From assembly GCA_034359265.1 (NCBI GenBank), contig CP136897.1, positions 32,289,501 to 32,353,500 of the forward strand: 64,000 nucleotides of DNA. Direction: 5' to 3'. The stretch is from Canna indica (taxonomy: Eukaryota; Streptophyta; Magnoliopsida; Zingiberales; Cannaceae). How positions within the stretch are numbered: position 1 is the stretch's first letter; each line of letters starts with the position of its first letter. Positions 34,649 through 43,306 of the stretch are shown piece after piece. A program made the position numbers and the translations under genes. The notes under the pieces were generated by a model, which was not told where the DNA came from, made no database searches, and saw only the letters and a program-made list of their open reading frames with translations.

Positions 34649-35002
34649 GTCATGCACTTCTGATCGTCGGCTAATAAGGGTGAGCGTCCGAGGGACAGCT
34701 CGGGGTCATTTTTTTCGTCTCTTTGCGCGCCTTTCAGCGCCACGTGAAAAGCTGAAATCGGACAATAATGCACGGAGTTACGCCCGTTTTAAATGAAAAA
34801 TAATAATTGAAATGTTTTTTTTCTTATTTATTTACAAATTTTAATTTTTCGGCTCAGTTGGTCGATCGAGCCGGACGTAGAGGTTGCGGCGGGCGATCGA
34901 CAGCCAAATTTTATGGCGATGACGTCGTCCGTCCTTAACGTTTGGTTAGAAAGATTGGTAAAAAAAATGATCTCGTCGTGCAATCAAATAGGTAGTAAAA
35001 AA

Positions 35003-35122
35003 ACAAGTTCAACACGAGGACTTCCCAGAGGGTCACCCATCCTAGTACTACTCTCGCCCAAGCACGCTCAACTTCGGAGTTCTGATGGGGTCCGGTGCGT
35101 TAGTGCTGCTATGATCGCACTC
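35003..35122 (-). rRNA. 5S rRNA gene, full length
   Basis: 3' type G. C114A, C94T, A54G (box A), T33C, C14G, G2A. Upstream block altered (GTGTAATAAGGTT on the plus strand). Confidence 0.94.
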
Positions 35123-35488
35123 AATATTCACTTCTGATCGTCGTGTAATAAGGTTGAGCGTCCGAGGGAGAGTTCGGGGGTCATTTTCTTCGTCTCTTCA
35201 CGCGCCTTTCAGCGCCACGTGAAAAGCTGAAATCGGACAATAATGCACGGAGTTACGCCCGTTTTAAACGAAAAATAATAATTGAAATGTTATTTTTCTT
35301 ATTTATTTACAAACTTTAATTTTTCGGGTCGGGTGGTCGATCGAGCCGGCCGTAGAGGTTGCGGCGGGCCCCGCGCGGGCGATCGACAGCCAAGATTTAT
35401 GGCGACGACGTCGTTCGTCCTTAACGTTTGGTTAGAAAGATTGGTAAAAAAAATGATCTCGTCGTGCAATGAAATAGGTAGTAAAAAA

Positions 35489-35608
35489 AAAGGTGCAACG
35501 CGAGGACTTCCTAGGGGGTCACCCATCCTAGTACTACTCTCGCCCAAGCACGTTTTACTTCAGTGTTCTGATGGGATCGGGTGCGTTAGAGCTGGTATGA
35601 TCACACTC
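35489..35608 (-). rRNA. 5S rRNA gene, full length
   Basis: T109C, G97A, G56A, T53A, C47T, T45A, G30C, A19T, C6T, G2A. Confidence 0.93.
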
Positions 35609-35973
35609 GATATGCACTTCTGATCGTCGGCTAATAAGGGTGAGCGTCCGAGGGAGAGTTCGGGGGTCATTTTCTTCTTCTCTTCGCGCGCCTTTCAGCG
35701 CCACGTGAAAAGCTGAAATCGGACAATAATGCACGGAGTTACGCCCGTTTTAAACGAAAAATAATAATTGAAATGTTATTTTTCTTATTTATTTACAAAT
35801 TTTAATTTTTCGGGTCGGTTGGTCGATCGAGCCGGTCGTAGAGGTTGCGGCGGACCCCGCGCGGGCGATCGACAACCAAATTTTATGGCGATGACGTCGT
35901 CCGTCCTTAACGTTTGGTTAGAATGATTGGTAAAAAAATGATCTCGTCGTGCAATCAAATAGGTAGTAAAAAA

Positions 35974-36093
35974 AAAGGTGCAACACGAGGACTTCCCAAG
36001 GGGTCACCCATCCTAGTACCACTCTCGCGCAAGCACGCTTAACTTCGGAGTTCTGATGGGATCCGGTGTGTTAGTGCTAGTATGATCGCACCC
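35974..36093 (-). rRNA. 5S rRNA gene, full length
   Basis: G65C/A74G subfamily: C95T, A74G, G65C, G25A, C15T. Confidence 0.95.
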
Positions 36094-36458
36094 GTCATGC
36101 ACTTTTGATCGTCGGCTAATAAGGGTGAGCGTCCGAGGGATAGCTCGGGGTCATTTTCTTCATCTCTTCGCGCGCCTTTTAGCGCCACGTGAAAAGCTGA
36201 ATTCGGACAATAATGCATGGAGTTACGCCCGTTTTAAACGAAAAATAATAATTGAAATGTTATTTTTCTTATTTATTTACAAATTTTAATTTTTCGGGTC
36301 GGTTGGTCGATCGAGCCGGCCGTAGAGGTAGCGGCGGGCCCCGCGCGGGCGATAGACAGCCAAATTTTATGTCGACGACGTCGTCCGTCCTTAACGTTTG
36401 GTTAGAAAGATTGGTAAAAAAAATGATCTCGTCGTGCAATCAAATAGGTAGTAAAAAA

Positions 36459-36578
36459 AAAGGTGCAACACGAGGACTTCCCAGGGGTTCACCCATCCTA
36501 GTACTACTCTCGCCCAAGCACGCTTAACTACGGAGTTCTGATGGGATCCGGTGCGTTAGTGCTCGTATGATCGCAACC
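36459..36578 (-). rRNA. 5S rRNA gene, full length
   Basis: C91A, A49T, C15G, G3T. Confidence 0.95.
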
Positions 36579-36944
36579 GTCATGCACTTCTGATCGTCGG
36601 CTAATAAGGGTGAGCGTCCGAGGGATAGCTCGGGGTCATTTTCTTCGTTTCTTCGCGCCCATTTTAGCACCACGTGAAAAGCTGAAATCGGACAATAATG
36701 CACGGAGTTACGCCAGTTTTAAACAAAAAATAATAATTGAAATGTTATTTTTCTTATTTATTTACAAATTTTATTTTTTCGGGTCGGTTGGTCGATCGAG
36801 CCGGCCGTAGAGGTTGCGGTGGGCCCCGCGCGGGCGATCGACAGCCAAATTTTATGTCGACGACGTCGTCCGTCCTTAACGTTTGGTTAGAAAGATTGGT
36901 AAAAAAAATGATCTCGTCGTGCAATCAAATAGGTAGTTAAAAAA

Positions 36945-37064
36945 AAAGGTGCAACACGAGGACTTCCCATGCGGTCACCCCTCCTAGTACTACTCTCGCC
37001 CAAGCACACTTAACTTCGGAGTTCTGATGGGATCCGGTGCGTTAGTGCTGGTATGATCGCACCC
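36945..37064 (-). rRNA. 5S rRNA gene, full length
   Basis: C95A, C93G, T84G (box C), C57T. Confidence 0.95.
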
Positions 37065-37429
37065 GTCATGCACTTTTGATCGTCGGCTAATAAGGGTGAG
37101 CGTCCGAGGGACAGCTCAGGGTCATTTTCTTCGTCTCTTCGCGCGCCTTTCAGCGCCACGTGAAAAGCTGAAATCGGACAATAATGCACGGAGTTACGCC
37201 CGTTTTAAACGAAAAATAATAATTGAAATGTTATTTTTCTTATTTATTTACAAATTTTAATTTTTCGGGTCGGTTGGTCGATCGAGCCGGCCGTAGAGGT
37301 AGCGGCGGGCCCCGCGCGGGCGATAGACAGCCAAATTTTATGTCGACGACGTCGTCCGTCCTTAACGTTTGGTTAGAAAGATTGGTAAAAAAAATGATCT
37401 CGTCGTGCAATCAAATAGGTAGTAAAAAA

Positions 37430-37549
37430 AAAGGTGCAACACGAGGACTTCCTAGGGGTTCACCCATCCTAGTACTACTCTCGCCCAAGCACGCTTAACT
37501 ACGGAGTTCTGATGGGATCCGGTGCGTTAGTGCTCGTATGATCGCACCC
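37430..37549 (-). rRNA. 5S rRNA gene, full length
   Basis: G97A, C91A, A49T, C15G. Copy of the gene at 36459. Confidence 0.95.
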
Positions 37550-37915
37550 GTCATGCACTTCTGATCGTCGGCTAATAAGGGTGAGCGTCCGAGGGATAGC
37601 TCGGGGTCATTTTCTTCGTCTCTTCGCGCCCATTTTAGCACCACGTGAAAAGCTGAAATCGGACAATAATGCACGGAGTTACGCCAGTTTTAAACAAAAA
37701 ATAATAATTGAAATGTTATTTTTCTTATTTATTTACAAATTTTATTTTTTCGGGTCGGTTGGTCGATCGAGCCGGCAGTAGAGGTTGCGGTGGGCCCCGC
37801 GCGGGCGATCGACAGCCAAATTTTATGTCGACGACGTCGTCCGTCCTTAACGTTTGGTTAGAAAGATTGGTAAAAAAAATGATCTCGTCGTGCAATCAAA
37901 TAGGTAGTTAAAAAA

Positions 37916-38035
37916 AAAGGTGCAACACGAGGACTTCCCATGGGATCACCCCTCCTAGTACTACTCTCGCCCAAGCACACTTAACTTCGGAGTTCTGATG
38001 GGATCCGGTGCGTTAGTGCTGGTATGATCGCACCC
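37916..38035 (-). rRNA. 5S rRNA gene, full length
   Basis: C95A, C91T, T84G, C57T. Copy of the gene at 36945. Confidence 0.95.
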
Positions 38036-38400
38036 GTCATGCACTTCTGATCGTCGGCTAATAAGGGTGAGCGTCCGAGGGACAGCTCAGGGTCATTTTC
38101 TTCGTCTCTTCGCGCGCCTTTCAGCGCCACGTGAAAAGCTGAAATCGGACAATAATGCACGGAGTTACGCCCGTTTTAAACGAAAAATAATAATTGAAAT
38201 GTTATTTTTCTTATTTATTTACAAACTTTAATTTTTCGGGTCGGTTGGTCGATCGAGCCGGCCGTAGAGGTTGCGGCGGGCCTCGCGCAGGCGATTGACA
38301 GCCAAGATTTATGGCGACGACGTCGTTCGTCCTTAACGTTTGGTTAGAAAGATTGGTAAAAAAAATGATCTCGTCGTGCAATCAAATAGGTAGTAAAAAA

Positions 38401-38520
38401 AAAGGTGCAACGCGAGGACTTCCTAGGGGGTCACCCATCCTAGTACTACTCTCACCCAAGCACGTTTAACTTCAGAGTGCTGATGGGATCGGGTGCGTTA
38501 GTGCTGGTATGATCACACCC
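38401..38520 (-). rRNA. 5S rRNA gene, full length
   Basis: T109C, G97A, C67T, G56A, C47T, A42C, G30C, C6T. Related to the copies at 9580 and 35489. Confidence 0.94.
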
Positions 38521-38885
38521 GATATGCACTTCTGATCGTCGGCTAATAAGGGTGAGCGTCCGAGGGATAGCTCGGGGTCATTTTCTTCATCTCTTCGCGC
38601 GCCTTTTAGCGCCACGTGAAAAGCTGAAATCGGACAATAATGCACGGAGTTACGCCCGTTTTAAACGAAAAATAATAATTGAAATGTTATTTTTCTTATT
38701 TATTTACAAATTTTAATTTTTCGGGTCGGTTGGTCGATCGAGCCGGCCGTAGAGGTTGCGGCGGGCCCCGCGCGGGCGATCGTCTGCCAAATTTTATGTC
38801 GACGACGTCGTCCGTCCTTAACGTTTGGTTAGAAAGATTGGTAAAAAAAATGATCTCGTCGTGCAATCAAATAGGTAGTAAAAAA

Positions 38886-39005
38886 AAAGGTGCAACACGA
38901 GGACTTCCCAGGGGTTCACCCATCCTAGTACTACTCTCGCCCAGGCACGCTTAACTTTGGAGTTCTGATGGGATCCGGTGCGTTAGTGCTCGTATGATCG
39001 CACCC
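38886..39005 (-). rRNA. 5S rRNA gene, full length
   Basis: C91A, T62C, G48A, C15G. Confidence 0.95.
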
Positions 39006-39370
39006 GTCATGCACTTCTGATCGTCGGCTAATAAGGGTGAGCGTCTGAGGTATAGCTCGGGGTCATTTTCTTCGTCTCTTCGCGCGCCTTTTAGAGCCAT
39101 GTGAAAAGGTGAAATCGGACAATAATGCACGGAGTTACGCCCGTTTTAAACGAAAAATAATAATTGAAATGTTATATTTCTTATTTATTTACAAATTTTA
39201 TTTTTTCGGGTCGGTTGGTCGATCGAGCCGGCCGTAGAGGTTGTGGCGGGCCCCGCGCGGGCGATCGACAACCAAATTTTATGTCGACGACGTCGTCCGT
39301 CCTTAACGTTTGGTTAGAAAGATTGGTAAAAAAAATGATCTCGTCGTGCAATCAAATAGGTAGTAAAAAA

Positions 39371-39490
39371 AAAGGTGCAACACGAGGACTTCCCAGGGGT
39401 TCACCCATCCTAGTACTACTCTCGCCCAGGCACGCTTAACTTCGGAGTTCTGATGGGATCCGGTGCGTTAGTGCTCATATGATCGCACCC
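39371..39490 (-). rRNA. 5S rRNA gene, full length
   Basis: C91A, T62C, C15G, C14T. The unit resembles its neighbour at 38886, including a GCCATGTG change in the spacer G-box. Confidence 0.95.
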
Positions 39491-39854
39491 GTCATGCACT
39501 TCTGATCGTCGGCTAATAAGGGTGAGCGTCCGAGGTATAGCTCGGGGTCATTTTCTTCGTCTCTTCGCGCGCGTTTTAGAGCCATGTGAAAAGGTGAAAT
39601 CGGACAATAATGCACGGAGTTACGCCCGTTTTAAACGAAAAATAATAATTGAAATGTTATATTTCTTATTTATTTACAAATTTTATTTTTTCGGGTCGGT
39701 TGGTCGATCGAGCCGGCCGTAGAGGTTGCGGCGGGCCCCGCGCGGGCGATCGACAGCCAAATTTTATGTCGACGACGTCGTCCGTCCTTAACGATTGGTT
39801 AGAAAGATTGGTAAAAAAAATGATCTCGTCGTGCAATCAAATAGGTAGTAAAAA

Positions 39855-39889
39855 AAAGGTGCAACACGAGGACTTCCCACGGGGTCACC
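39855..39889 (-). pseudogene. 5S gene split by transposon, 3' part
   Basis: nt 86-120 with terminator, including one copy of the target duplication. The 5' part lies at 43214-43306. Removing the 3324-bp element and one 8-bp duplication leaves exactly 120 nt, so the gene was full length before insertion. C95G. Box C is severed and no mature 5S RNA can be made. Confidence 0.95.
39882..39889. repeat. Target-site duplication, left copy
   Basis: GGGTCACC, identical to 43214-43221. Corresponds to nt 86-93 of the 5S gene. An 8-bp duplication is the hAT hallmark. Confidence 0.95.
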
Positions 39890-39901
39890 TAGGGCTGGCA
39901 A
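39890..39901 (+). repeat. Left terminal inverted repeat
   Basis: TAGGGCTGGCAA, perfect inverted match to 43202-43213. Confidence 0.95.
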
Positions 39902-40056
39902 CGGATCGGATACGGTGCTGATAGTACATTATCCGCATCCGCATCCGCACATCGTATCTGTGTATCCGTATCCGCCACGGATATGAATATGAATATCCAT
40001 ATCCGCACCGCTTCAAATACGGATATCCGCACCGTATCCATATACGCATCCATATT
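39902..40056. repeat. Left subterminal motif cluster
   Basis: Dense short motifs in both orientations: GGATACGG, ATCCGCATCCGC, CGTATCC, GATATCCGCACC. Similar motifs lie at the right end. In hAT elements such subterminal repeats bind transposase; that role is inferred here. Confidence 0.75.
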
Positions 40057-40708
40057 TAAAAAATATATTAAAATAATATATTTAATTTAAAAATCAATAA
40101 ATACCCTATTTATTGATCCAAAATAAGTATGTAATATATTTTAAACTTCTCAACCACAATTTATAATTTAACCACCATCAATCATAATATGTACATTAAA
40201 CCAAATTGAAACAAACAACATTAAGATACATAAATCATTTAAATAGCAAATACTACTATACTAGCTAAAAAAAATTATAATATGAGTAATTACTAGCATC
40301 TAAAATTCTAAATAGCTACAACATACACCACCATCAATTTATAATTTGAACAAACCATAAGTCCATAATACTTCAAATGATTTGAGAAATTTAAAATTAG
40401 CTACAACAATACAACATACATCAATTTAAAACAAGAGTCCTAATTTGAAACAAGTTATATCAAATCAACCACCAAGTTACATCAAAGCAGCCATAAATCA
40501 GAATTCAACAACAATTCAATGAAGTACTTCAAAATTACATCAGTCTTATGTGAAGATCATCCAATATATAAAACATTAAAATGCTCTTCCAAAGTTCTCA
40601 CACCATGTTCTCTTCATTGTTCTTCAATCCTACAAATTAGAAACAAAATCCAAATATATAACACATATTAAAATAATACAATTCAACAAAAATTATGTAT
40701 GCAATTAC

Positions 40709-40793
40709 CATCGGTCCATGTAAGATTCATTCATCCCTACACTGTCATCCTCTTCTATTTCTTCAAACACTTTGGCAACATTTGAAGTAGAAC
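40709..40793 (-). pseudogene. Exon-like remnant, possibly transposase 3' exon
   Basis: On the minus strand an 85-nt open stretch is preceded by a good splice acceptor (TTTATTTTCTTATAG, ending at 40794) and followed by a possible GTAATT donor. Read from its first base it encodes about 28 residues rich in Glu/Asp (core FEEIEEDDS) and, if unspliced, ends in TGG TAA. A further acceptor-like tract (TTTCTAATTTGTAG) lies downstream near 40635. This would fit a leftover 3' exon of the parent element's transposase gene, or a piece of a host gene. No family match can be made by eye. Confidence 0.3.
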
Positions 40794-40865
40794 CTATAAG
40801 AAAATAAATAAATGATATAAATGAACCTATAAGAATCAACCATTACAGTAGCTAAATCATCAATA

Positions 40866-41054
40866 GTTAAATATATATAAATGACTTGTTGCTGATAGAA
40901 CAGCCTTGAATAGGTATAGGTGGAATTATTCTTTCAATTGCTTGTAAGCATGTACTTGATGAAGCTGTAATCACTTTTAGCTAGCATTTAGAAGTAATGC
41001 ATGAAAGAATCTGCTAGCTAATCAAAGAATCATCAAAAGTTTCTTGCAATCAAA
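40866..41054. repeat. 189-bp direct repeat, copy 1
   Basis: Same length as 41856-42044 with only a few mismatches (for example ATTATTC/ATTATGC and AAGCTGT/AAGCTCT). Starts GTTAAATAT and ends GCAATCAAA. Confidence 0.92.
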
Positions 41055-41683
41055 GTTTCTTGATCATAAATGGATTGAATGTTTCAACCATAAGGAACTT
41101 CCATTTTGACAAGGGAACTGCTCCAATGGTGATGAAACGATCAACTTTAATATAAACTTCAAGTCTTCAAAGCTTGTTATTCACTTCAGTTCTAATGTAC
41201 TTTAATTACTTGCTAATCATCTCCAAGCTTTTTGGAAAAATGCAAAACCCTACATATATGATTTCAAGAAATAGTCTAAGATTCTGTTCTTCCTAAAAGT
41301 TGAGTCTCACATATGCAAACATAATGACAAACAGAATGCAAAACCAAATTCTTTCTCATTTCCAATTCATTTGAAATGAGTTCATGGGAATTTTACCTTT
41401 TTAAGAAAAAAAAACAGAGAAAAAAGGGATAATATAAGAGACTATGAGCTCCATTCATTTAACTGTAACAAAAACAAGGGCAGAATTATATTGGCTTAAA
41501 CATGAATTGACCAAAGCCTAAATAACAATTATTTTCAAACAAATAAATCATGGAAAAGTAACTATTGCAAAACATATACTATAAAGAATCATTGGTTCCA
41601 TAAGTACTCTCTATAAAATGATGCATCATGAAGCTTCTTCTATCATGTAGTTGCTGGTTTCTTTAAACTGAAGTCCTCCTCAA
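41055..41683. other. AT-rich segment left of the UGD fragment
   Basis: No coding frame recognised. It lies directly downstream of the UGD stop codon (gene sense), so part of it may be captured UGD 3' untranslated sequence. That is inference from position; the junction cannot be located by eye. Confidence 0.4.
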
Positions 41684-41858
41684 TCAGGCAACAGCAGGCA
41701 TGTCCTTGATCCATGCATCCAGAGGTTTTCCAATGGAGTAAACAATGAATCCCATGGCCCTTCAAGAACTTGGGGCCAATCCTTGTATCTTTCCCAACAG
41801 CGTAAGCCACCTCAGACACGTTAGCACCAGTAGCCTCACAGAGCGCGGATATGGCGTT
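41684..41858 (-). pseudogene. UGD: Captured, internally fused UDP-glucose 6-dehydrogenase fragment
   Basis: UDP-glucose 6-dehydrogenase oxidises UDP-glucose to UDP-glucuronate for cell-wall polysaccharides. Two pieces are recognisable on the minus strand. Piece 1 (41858-41763) gives 32 residues containing [10 protein letters not shown] and RIGPKFL, a conserved mid-protein region. Piece 2 (41755-41684) gives the C-terminus, with [10 protein letters not shown] and DMPAVA, followed by TGA. Seven bases join them and the frames differ across the join; roughly 170 residues normally lying between the pieces are absent. There is no start codon region, no NAD-binding domain and no catalytic cysteine motif, so it is not functional. 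Piece 1 ends exactly where the 189-bp direct repeat begins. Similarity was recognised from memory of the family, not by a search. Confidence 0.85.
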
Positions 41859-42044
41859 AAATATATATAAATGACTTGTTGCTGATAGAACAGCCTTGAA
41901 TAGGTATAGGTGGAATTATGCTTTCAATTGCTTGTAAACATGTACTTGATGAAGCTCTAATCACTTTTAGCTAGCATTTAGAAGTAATGCATGAAAGAAT
42001 CTGCTAGCTAATCAAAGAATCATCAAAAGTTTCTTGCAATCAAA
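41856..42044. repeat. 189-bp direct repeat, copy 2
   Basis: Second copy, 990 bp from copy 1. The 801 bp between the copies (41055-41855) end with the UGD fragment. Confidence 0.92.
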
Positions 42045-42049
42045 TATGA

Positions 42050-42129
42050 TTAATAGTATCACCCAGATAGAAAGGAAATATCACCTCTAAACATGATATT
42101 CTCAATCCTATTAATAGTATCACCCAGAT
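42050..42129. repeat. Short direct repeat pair (19 bp)
   Basis: TTAATAGTATCACCCAGAT at 42050-42068 and again at 42111-42129, 61 bp apart. Just beyond, CAATTCAATAACATGA also occurs twice (near 42151 and 42196). Confidence 0.85.
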
Positions 42130-42290
42130 CTTGATTAATAGTTTTCAAAGCTTAACATTTCAATTCAATAACATGAAGGAAATAACTTAACATGCAATTC
42201 AATAACATGATATTTGGATTCAACTCATTTCAAGGCAAAAAATTCCCTGATTTGAATGCAATTTTCAAAGCTTAATACATGAAACACTTA

Positions 42291-42895
42291 ATACGTGAAG
42301 AGATTGCCGGACTCACCTGCGGGCTGCGGCTGCAGGGCTGCGTGCAGACTGCACAGAAGCGAGATGCCGGCGTGTGCTGCGGGCGACCGACTGCGTGCAG
42401 AGAAGACTGAAGAGAGGCGGGCTGTGTGCAGAGAAGGGAGATTAGGAGAAGAGAGACACCGGCGCTGTGTGTAGAGAAGAGAATAGAGATTAGGAGAAGA
42501 GTGATGCGCTCACCAGTCACCACCGGCCACTGGGATTGGTGCGGCTGTCGGCAGAGAAGGGAGACGAGTGATGAACTCGTGCTGCGGGCCTGCGGCGGTC
42601 GGCTGCGTGCAGAGAAGGGAGACGCTGAGTCGCCGAGTCGCCGAGTGATGCACTAGGGCAGATATGGTGCGGCGATCGGCGTGAAAGGGGTGAGCAGAGC
42701 TGCAGAGATGAAGCGGACTGTCGCCGAGTCGCCGTGTGCCCGTGTGTGTCGGACTGTCGGTGCCTCGGTGGTTTACTGGTGTGTCTTCGTGAAAGCAGCG
42801 GGCAGAATCGCAGAATGGATGAAGCGGCGCCGCGGCGGGTCACGGGTGAAAAAATTAGGGATTTAGGGCAAGGGCAGAATCGCAGATGGCGGGCT
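42291..42895. other. GC-rich region of the transposon
   Basis: Sharp change from the AT-rich interior. Contains several imperfect copies of GTGCAGAGAAGGGAGA (near 42398, 42427, 42548 and 42606), a pair with GAGATTAGGAGAAGAG (42439, 42487) and tandem GAGTCGCC (near 42630). Open frames up to about 108 codons overlap on both strands, but the repeats and composition look non-coding. Possibly the 5' transcribed leader or promoter end of the parent element, or another captured fragment. Confidence 0.5.
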
Positions 42896-42907
42896 CAGGG
42901 CTGGCAA
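42896..42907 (+). repeat. Internal terminus-like motif
   Basis: CAGGGCTGGCAA matches 11 of 12 bases of the left terminal repeat, in the same orientation, 318 bp before the right end. The flanking 8 bp (GGCGGGCT) do not match the right flank, so it is not the end of an independent insertion. Confidence 0.7.
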
Positions 42908-42915
42908 TTATATTT

Positions 42916-42996
42916 GATAAAATATATATATATATTAGATATAAAATTACAATATCACCCTTGGCCCCTTAATATGTATTATATATATATATATAG
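42916..42996. repeat. AT microsatellite pair
   Basis: Two (AT)n tracts (about 42919-42936 and 42979-42995) separated by unique sequence. Confidence 0.8.
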
Positions 42997-43013
42997 GTAA
43001 AATAGTAATTAAA

Positions 43014-43201
43014 ATGAGGCGGATAGGCGGTGCGGATACGGTGCGGATACGGTGTGGATACACAGACAAATCCATATCTGCACCGTATCCGCGCGGATAT
43101 GAAATTTGCAAATCCATATTTGTATCCATATTTGTTTTTACTTGCGGATACGGATCGGATACAGTACGGATGCGGTTTTTAGTTGGCGGATACGGATAAA
43201 A
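43014..43201. repeat. Right subterminal motif cluster
   Basis: Repeated GCGGATACGG and related motifs in both orientations (for example GTGCGGATACGGTGCGGATA near 43030), mirroring the left end. Confidence 0.8.
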
Positions 43202-43213
43202 TTGCCAGCCCTA
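43202..43213 (-). repeat. Right terminal inverted repeat
   Basis: TTGCCAGCCCTA, the perfect inverse of the left end. Confidence 0.95.
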
Positions 43214-43221
43214 GGGTCACC
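43214..43221. repeat. Target-site duplication, right copy
   Basis: GGGTCACC, matching 39882-39889. Confidence 0.95.
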
Positions 43222-43306
43222 CCTCCTAGTACTACTCTCGCCCTAGCACGCTTAACTTCGGAGTTCTGATGGGATCCGGTGCGTTAGTGCTGGGATGATC
43301 GCACCC
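43214..43306 (-). pseudogene. 5S gene split by transposon, 5' part
   Basis: nt 1-93 with an intact upstream promoter, then the transposon's right end. T84G, T63A, A13C. Transcription started here would enter the transposon. Confidence 0.95.

Larger units (their letters stand above)
36100..38041. repeat. Tandem duplication of a 971-bp two-unit block
   Basis: Genes at 36459 and 36945 recur at 37430 and 37916, each shifted 971 bp. Private marks include GAGGTAGCGG and GCGATAGACAG in the spacer and AGGTAGTTAAAA at a 3' flank. Few differences remain between the copies. Confidence 0.88.
1..39889 (-). repeat. Tandem 5S rDNA array, left block
   Basis: Head-to-tail units, mostly 484-486 bp, each with one minus-strand 5S gene and one spacer. 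Shorter units (about 206, 340, 408, 459 and 471 bp) come from deletions described in their own entries. The block opens inside a 5S gene at the window edge, so the array continues to the left. Spacer haplotypes change in blocks: spacers reading TATGGCGACG dominate 1-8.1 kb and 21.4-28 kb, and spacers reading TATGTCGACG dominate 8.5-21.1 kb and 28.3-31.9 kb. The spacers (about 365 bp each) hold no other gene. Confidence 0.97.
40057..42290. other. AT-rich transposon interior
   Basis: Very AT-rich, with frequent stops on both strands and no substantial open frame. Apart from the exon-like piece (40709-40793), the direct repeats and the captured UGD fragment (all listed separately), I recognise nothing in it. 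Confidence 0.7.
39890..43213. mobile_element. Non-autonomous hAT-superfamily transposon (3324 bp)
   Basis: Bounded by a perfect 12-bp terminal inverted repeat (TAGGGCTGGCAA ... TTGCCAGCCCTA) and an exact 8-bp target-site duplication, both diagnostic of hAT elements. Layout: left subterminal region rich in GGATAC/TATCCG motifs; AT-rich interior with an exon-like piece; a 189-bp direct repeat flanking a segment that ends in a UDP-glucose dehydrogenase fragment; a GC-rich region (about 42290-42895); an AT microsatellite; right subterminal motifs. I see no frame long enough for a transposase (usually 600-800 aa) and no recognisable catalytic or dimerisation region, so movement would need a transposase from elsewhere. 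Its base composition is unlike the 5S units. The exact duplication and termini suggest a fairly recent insertion. Confidence 0.93.

Noticed and set aside
41684..41858. Functional UGD gene
   Set aside because: Only about 55 of roughly 480 residues are present, in two pieces in different frames, without start, NAD-binding domain or catalytic cysteine region.
42272..43199. Overlapping open frames of 60-108 codons in the GC-rich part of the transposon
   Set aside because: They overlap on both strands in repeat-rich, GC-rich DNA, with low-complexity translations and no recognisable domain.
39890..43213. MULE, Helitron or LTR element as the identity of the insertion
   Set aside because: Perfect 12-bp terminal inverted repeats with an 8-bp duplication fit hAT. 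MULEs make 9-11-bp duplications and usually have long terminal repeats, Helitrons make none, and LTR elements make 4-6 bp.
42896..43213. Independent nested MITE of 318 bp
   Set aside because: The left flank GGCGGGCT does not match the right flank GGGTCACC, so there is no target-site duplication for it as a separate insertion here.
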